Source: Alcaligenes pakistanensis
GTDB lineage: Bacteria; Pseudomonadota; Gammaproteobacteria; Burkholderiales; Burkholderiaceae_B
Direction of reading: 5' to 3'
Length of the DNA stretch: 64,000 nucleotides
NCBI RefSeq assembly: GCF_014652815.1
Contig: NZ_BMZN01000003.1
Span: 79,429-143,428, forward strand
The position numbers and the translations under genes were made by a program. Below the pieces are notes generated by a model that worked only from the letters and a program-made list of their open reading frames with translations, searched no databases and was not told where the DNA came from. Positions 62,424-64,000 of the stretch are shown in pieces (the first letter of the stretch is position 1; every line of letters begins with the position of its first letter).

Positions 62424-64000
62424 ATGAGACACGCACACACGGCCCGCTCCGCCACCCAGCGGCCCGGCTTTCCTTACCCCACTGAACACCTGAATCTGGA
62501 TGCCGATCTGGCGGGTACAATACACGCCCCCCGCCATGGCCGAAATGGCACCGGTAAAAGCGGCTTGCTAAAGGCCGTAGCAGTCGCCACGTTGTCTGCC
62601 GCCCTGGCCGCTTGTGGTGGCTCCGACACCGGCTCAGGCCCAGCCACAGGCACGGACCCGGAAACCCCCACCAACCCGGAAAAACCGGAGACGCCCACCA
62701 GCCGCCACGCCCTGATTATTGATCTGGACGGAGCCACTTACAGCGCGGTCCAGCAAGGCATTGCGGCTGGCACTTTGCCCAGTCTGGCCAAACTGAATGT
62801 GCAACTGGCCTATAGCGGTGGTGTCGTGGGTACCCCCAGCCAGCAAGCCAATCTGGATATGCCTGGTTGGGCCAGCCTCTTGACCGGCACCTGGGCGCAT
62901 CGCCACGGCGTAGTATCTACCGCTCCGGATCAGGTATTGCGTCAAAACAGCCTGTTTCACTCCACGCAGCCCGGACAGAATGCCGCAGCAGTCGCCTCTA
63001 GCCGTTTGGCCCACTTGCTCAAGGCAGATCACGATGCAGAACGCCTGCACGAACTGGCCGACTGTTCCTCGCAAACTGTCACCCTGTCCTGCGTGTCCAC
63101 TCAAGCCCTGAAAATGATTGAAGGGGACTACCGCAAAGTGCTGGTGCAGTACCGCTCGGCCAAAGATGCAGCCCTGGATTTTGGTGTGGGATCGCCGGAC
63201 TACAGCGCCACCCTGAGCAAGCTGGATAAAGAAATCGGCAGCCTGATTGACGCCACTGCCAAGCAGCAAGAGCGCGCATGGCTGATTATCGTGACGGGCA
63301 ATCACGGCCTGAGCGAACATGGGCAAGACAATGGCTTGCCGCTACTGCCCCAGGCGGCCACTTTTCTGGCTATCAACCAAAGCCTGAACACGGGCGAGCA
63401 AGGCATAGGGGCCAGCCTGCCCCAAACCCTGCCAGAGCTATATCAATACAACAGCCTGGTGGATGTTGCGCCCACCGTCATGCGCTATCTGGATACGCTG
63501 CCCCAGGCGGCAGATTACAAGCTGGATGGCAGCAGTCTGATAGGCCCGCAAGCCGTATCCAGTCTGAACGCCACGGTTGTAGACAACAACTCGTCCTCGG
63601 TCGCGATCAAGCTGGACTGGAAGGGCCCGGCAGATACCGCGATTGATATTTTGCGGGACGGCCAGCTCATTGCCTCTCGCTTACCCGCGGGGACTCAAAG
63701 CTATACCGACAATCAGCTGACGACAGACCTCACTGCCAAGGGTACGTACCAGTTCGATTACACCGTGCAAGCCGGTTCGGGCGAACAGGCTGCATGGCGC
63801 AATCTGATCAGCCCGCCCGTAGCCTATTTGCCACCGGTTCCCCTGGCCACCACCTTGCGCAACGGCCTGCTCTCTTACTACCCCTTCAGCGCAACCCTGC
63901 CACCTGTCGATGCTCAAGGTAATAGCAGCATGGCCCCCGCCTCCGCAGATCTCCCCCCCGCGGCTGGCGTGGTCGTGCCTGGCCCCTTTAGCGGTACGCA
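62424..64000 (+). CDS. alkaline-phosphatase-superfamily (type I phosphodiesterase) lipoprotein, 3' end outside window
   Basis: At least 525 residues, open to the window end. A long polar N-terminal stretch of about 48 residues precedes a hydrophobic segment and lipobox LAAC (Cys64), then a Gly/Thr/Pro-rich linker. The domain starting HALIIDLDGATYSAVQQG has the type I phosphodiesterase/nucleotide pyrophosphatase layout: MPGWASLLTGTWAHRHGV holds the candidate nucleophile Thr/Ser, and VTGNHGLSEHGQD the metal-binding Asn/His. After about residue 380 a fibronectin-like beta domain begins, and the frame continues into a region that looks like the start of another beta domain. Substrate unknown. Confidence 0.78.
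   Translation, partial: MRHAHTARSATQRPGFPYPTEHLNLDADLAGTIHAPRHGRNGTGKSGLLKAVAVATLSAALAACGGSDTGSGPATGTDPETPTNPEKPETPTSRHALIIDLDGATYSAVQQGIAAGTLPSLAKLNVQLAYSGGVVGTPSQQANLDMPGWASLLTGTWAHRHGVVSTAPDQVLRQNSLFHSTQPGQNAAAVASSRLAHLLKADHDAERLHELADCSSQTVTLSCVSTQALKMIEGDYRKVLVQYRSAKDAALDFGVGSPDYSATLSKLDKEIGSLIDATAKQQERAWLIIVTGNHGLSEHGQDNGLPLLPQAATFLAINQSLNTGEQGIGASLPQTLPELYQYNSLVDVAPTVMRYLDTLPQAADYKLDGSSLIGPQAVSSLNATVVDNNSSSVAIKLDWKGPADTAIDILRDGQLIASRLPAGTQSYTDNQLTTDLTAKGTYQFDYTVQAGSGEQAAWRNLISPPVAYLPPVPLATTLRNGLLSYYPFSATLPPVDAQGNSSMAPASADLPPAAGVVVPGPFSGT

Overview
The window looks like chromosomal sequence from a betaproteobacterium of the family Alcaligenaceae, most likely Alcaligenes (A. faecalis group). 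The basis is moderately high GC, three Bug/TctC-type solute-binding proteins without matching membrane subunits, a picolinate-type pyridine gene cluster in the order described for A. faecalis JQ135, and many LysR, IclR and MarR regulators. The species assignment is inference from gene content. I see no phage, integrase, insertion sequence, CRISPR array or rRNA.

Layout. 1-3000: end of a YidB-like gene, an ornithine cyclodeaminase-family gene, a PilZ/YcgR protein and a MobA-like nucleotidyltransferase. 3000-3620: a gene-free block holding a large multi-stem inverted repeat. 3661-6963: an autotransporter with an HExxH metalloprotease-like passenger; a diverged paralogue lies at 55523-58849 on the other strand. 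7183-11576: the lower picolinate/nicotinate pathway (picF, picD, picE, picC, and divergent MarR gene picR). These would take 3,6-dihydroxypicolinate through 2,5-dihydroxypyridine and N-formylmaleamate to maleate. The upstream hydroxylase genes are not here. 11594-16540: an iron/cobalamin-type uptake operon (TonB receptor, binding protein, permease, ATPase) preceded by a hairpin-rich leader with an intrinsic terminator. 16904-26327: AtoE-type transporter, LysR regulator, amidohydrolase, two Bug receptors, tRNA-Val, IclR regulator, CoA transferase and acyl-CoA dehydrogenase.

26507-34993: the conserved dnaQ - rnhA - methyltransferase (yafS-like) - gloB - mltD neighbourhood, here split by an RND efflux pair between rnhA and dnaQ; fabI follows. 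35895-40752: the C4-dicarboxylate system dctD-dctB divergent from dctA, with a clear sigma-54 promoter and paired palindromes that fit DctD sites. Because maleate isomerises to fumarate, this importer links in theme to the pic genes. 41026-46432: housekeeping and small genes (GST, trhO, a membrane hydrolase, DUF4168, DUF411, a YbaK deacylase, a cysteine-dioxygenase-like protein). 46488-54555: two divergent CoA-thioester operons (Bug receptor, NDP-forming acyl-CoA synthetase and enoyl-CoA hydratase-like protein; AcuI-like reductase, CoA transferase and a second hydratase-like protein) with an IclR regulator and mirrored operator-like repeats at the two promoters. 54843-64000: DUF2478 protein, the second autotransporter, a quinone-reductase-like MDR with an old yellow enzyme and divergent LysR gene, and the start of a phosphodiesterase-like lipoprotein that runs off the window.

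The items I would look at first are the structured intergenic repeat (3089-3361), the attenuator-like leader of the TonB receptor (16602-16813), the metalloprotease autotransporter pair, and the pic cluster without its upper pathway.
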